The notes beneath the pieces were generated by a model. It was not told where the DNA came from, searched no databases, and worked only from the letters and a program-made list of their open reading frames with translations. A program made the translations under genes and the position numbers. Below are positions 40,204 through 41,970 of a stretch of DNA of 41,970 nucleotides, one piece after another. This DNA comes from an uncultured Alphaproteobacteria bacterium (GTDB taxonomy: Bacteria > Pseudomonadota > Alphaproteobacteria > Rickettsiales > UBA1997): the NCBI GenBank assembly GCA_903879805.1, contig CAIRMX010000139.1:1-41970 (forward strand), in the 5' to 3' direction. Positions within the stretch are counted from its first letter, which is position 1. Every line of letters starts with the position of its first letter.

Positions 40204-41916
40204 TTATTTTTGAGGTTTTAGCCACCAGCTATCAACCGCCAAAGAATATTTCGGCTGTTGGCTTGGCATGGCAAAAATGTTACGGTATAAAATGCGGTAA
40301 GTGTTGTTGTGCCATTGTGGCGCTGTGTAGTAATTTTCAAGCATTCTTTGGTCCAGCGCTTGGCAAAGATTTTTTAGTTCTGTTTTGGTTTTGGCGCGAG
40401 AAATTTTCTCTACAAATTCATCGATTTTCTTGTCATCTAATCCGGCTAAATTTCGACTGCCTTTGATGTTTTTTTGTGACGAATGAAAATAAGAAAAAAG
40501 CTCATCTCCCGGAATTAAAGCCTGACCAAACATGCCAACCACAATATCAAAATCAAAATTATTAACCCGCGTTTGATATTGATTTTCCTCGATGAAACGC
40601 GCTTTCGCGGTAATTCCAAGTTTACGCAAATTTTTGACAAAAGGTGCGGCGATCATTTCAAAAGCTTCCGAATCGATTAAGATTTCAATCGCAACTTTCT
40701 CGCCGCTTTTTGGATCAAATAATTTTCCATCAATCATTTTATAACCGGCTTCTTCGAGAATTTTTTTCGCCGCAAGCAAGTTGTCGCGATTAAATCCGTC
40801 GCCATTTGATTTAGGCAAATGAAAATTTTTGTAAGCAAAATCTGAATTGGCAAAATAGCTCTCGGTACGCTTGTAAGAGCCGTAGAAGATGTGTTCACGC
40901 AACCATTCAAAATCAAAAGCGTAAGTTAGAGCTTGGCGCAGCGCGATGTTTTGAAATTTCTCTCGGCGCAAATTCATCACAAAAGTTTGCATCGGCGCGG
41001 GCAATTGGTGAGTGATTTCTTGCTTCAAAATTTCGCCGTTTTTTACCGCAGCAATATTGTAAGCGTTAGCCCAATTGCGCGCGACATTTTCTTGGCGCAG
41101 GTCGTATTTTTGCGACTTAAAAGCCTCAACCAAAACATTATTGTCGCGGTAATAATCGAAAGTGATTTGGTCAAAATTGTAGCGGCCGTGATTCACCGGC
41201 AAATCTGCTGCCCAATAGTTTTTTACCCGCTCAAAAACAATTGAACGATTTGGCTGAACTTCTTTGATTTTGTAAGGCCCTGAACCAAGCGGTGGCGTTA
41301 ATGTGGTTTTGCTAAAATCAACTTTTTCGTAATAATGTTTTGGCAAAACTGGCAAGCTCGAAACCAAAATCGGCAAGTCGCGATTGTGATTATTTTTGAA
41401 GTAGAATTTTACCAAATGGTCGTTGATTTTTTTGACCTCAGAAACATCGCGGAAAGCCATTTTGTAAGATGGATGACCGTCAGAAAGCAGCTTATTAAAA
41501 GTGAAGACAACATCGTCAGCGGTGATTTTTACACCGTCGTGAAAGTAGGTATTTTTTCGCAAAAGAAATTCGATCGACATTTTGTCAGAAGCTAATTTCA
41601 CACTTTCTGCAACAAGTCCGTAACGCGCCGAAATTTCATCGTCACCCCCTTCCATCAAACTGTCATAGAGATATGATAATCCTGACGCCGAGAGACCTTT
41701 TAAAATGAACTGATTTAAATTATTGTAACCACCTTCGACACCAAATTTTACTGCTCCACCTTTTGGCGCATTTGGGTTTACGTAATCAAACTGCTGAAAG
41801 TTTTTCGGATATTTTAAATCACCAAAAGTTGAAATACCGTGGCGAAAGCCTTGATCTGCAAGGGCTGAGGCACTTAGAAAAAAAACCGAGAAAAAAAATC
41901 GCAAAAAAAATTTCAT
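40204..41916 (-). CDS. Family 5 extracellular solute-binding protein, YejA-like
   Basis: Signal peptide; HGISTFGDLKYPKNFQQFDYVNPNAPKGGAVKFG; ITADDVVFTFNKLLSDGHPSYK. Confidence 0.88.
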   Translation of the reverse strand: MKFFLRFFFSVFFLSASALADQGFRHGISTFGDLKYPKNFQQFDYVNPNAPKGGAVKFGVEGGYNNLNQFILKGLSASGLSYLYDSLMEGGDDEISARYGLVAESVKLASDKMSIEFLLRKNTYFHDGVKITADDVVFTFNKLLSDGHPSYKMAFRDVSEVKKINDHLVKFYFKNNHNRDLPILVSSLPVLPKHYYEKVDFSKTTLTPPLGSGPYKIKEVQPNRSIVFERVKNYWAADLPVNHGRYNFDQITFDYYRDNNVLVEAFKSQKYDLRQENVARNWANAYNIAAVKNGEILKQEITHQLPAPMQTFVMNLRREKFQNIALRQALTYAFDFEWLREHIFYGSYKRTESYFANSDFAYKNFHLPKSNGDGFNRDNLLAAKKILEEAGYKMIDGKLFDPKSGEKVAIEILIDSEAFEMIAAPFVKNLRKLGITAKARFIEENQYQTRVNNFDFDIVVGMFGQALIPGDELFSYFHSSQKNIKGSRNLAGLDDKKIDEFVEKISRAKTKTELKNLCQALDQRMLENYYTAPQWHNNTYRILYRNIFAMPSQQPKYSLAVDSWWLKPQK

Positions 41917-41970
41917 TCGTTTTAAATAGTTTTTAAGAAATAAAAAATTTTTATAGGTCCCTGAGCAAAG

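Overview
The window looks like a contiguous, AT-rich, alphaproteobacterial chromosome segment of Rickettsiales-like character. This rests on the gene set (hflK/hflC/degP block, T4SS virB8/virB9 pair, Mrp antiporter-like subunit, Fsr-type MFS transporter) and on several ankyrin proteins. No phage, IS transposase, rRNA or CRISPR array is visible. Housekeeping genes recognised: purD, phoU-like, lipA, a DciA-like gene, ispE, degP/htrA, hflC, hflK, mrp, pcrA/uvrD, uppP, yidD, ligA, ribH, coq7, rpoZ, map, fsr-like, NUDIX, leuS, virB9, virB8, a cinA/moaB-like gene, nfuA and yejA-like. There are two tRNAs, Leu(CAA) and Arg(CCG). The least ordinary part is about 17.9-27.3 kb. It holds a putative caspase-fold (His/Cys dyad) plus ankyrin protein, and a TolC gene coupled to an unusual NBD-less ABC-transmembrane/HlyD fusion. 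It also holds a MORN-like protein with a GNCxE...DHVF...DGW cysteine-protease-like signature and two exported or membrane ankyrin proteins. I propose this as a candidate secretion/effector island. Other notable observations: a free-standing 3' third of dnaE directly behind uppP; an alpha-carbonic-anhydrase homologue that has lost two of three zinc ligands; a short ORF with a U_UUU_UUA slippery heptamer at the exact point where a -1 frame continues; a 24-bp perfect palindrome upstream of fsr; dispersed inverted-repeat elements; and a partial tRNA-Arg duplication. All calls come from reading the sequence and supplied translations; no database search was run.
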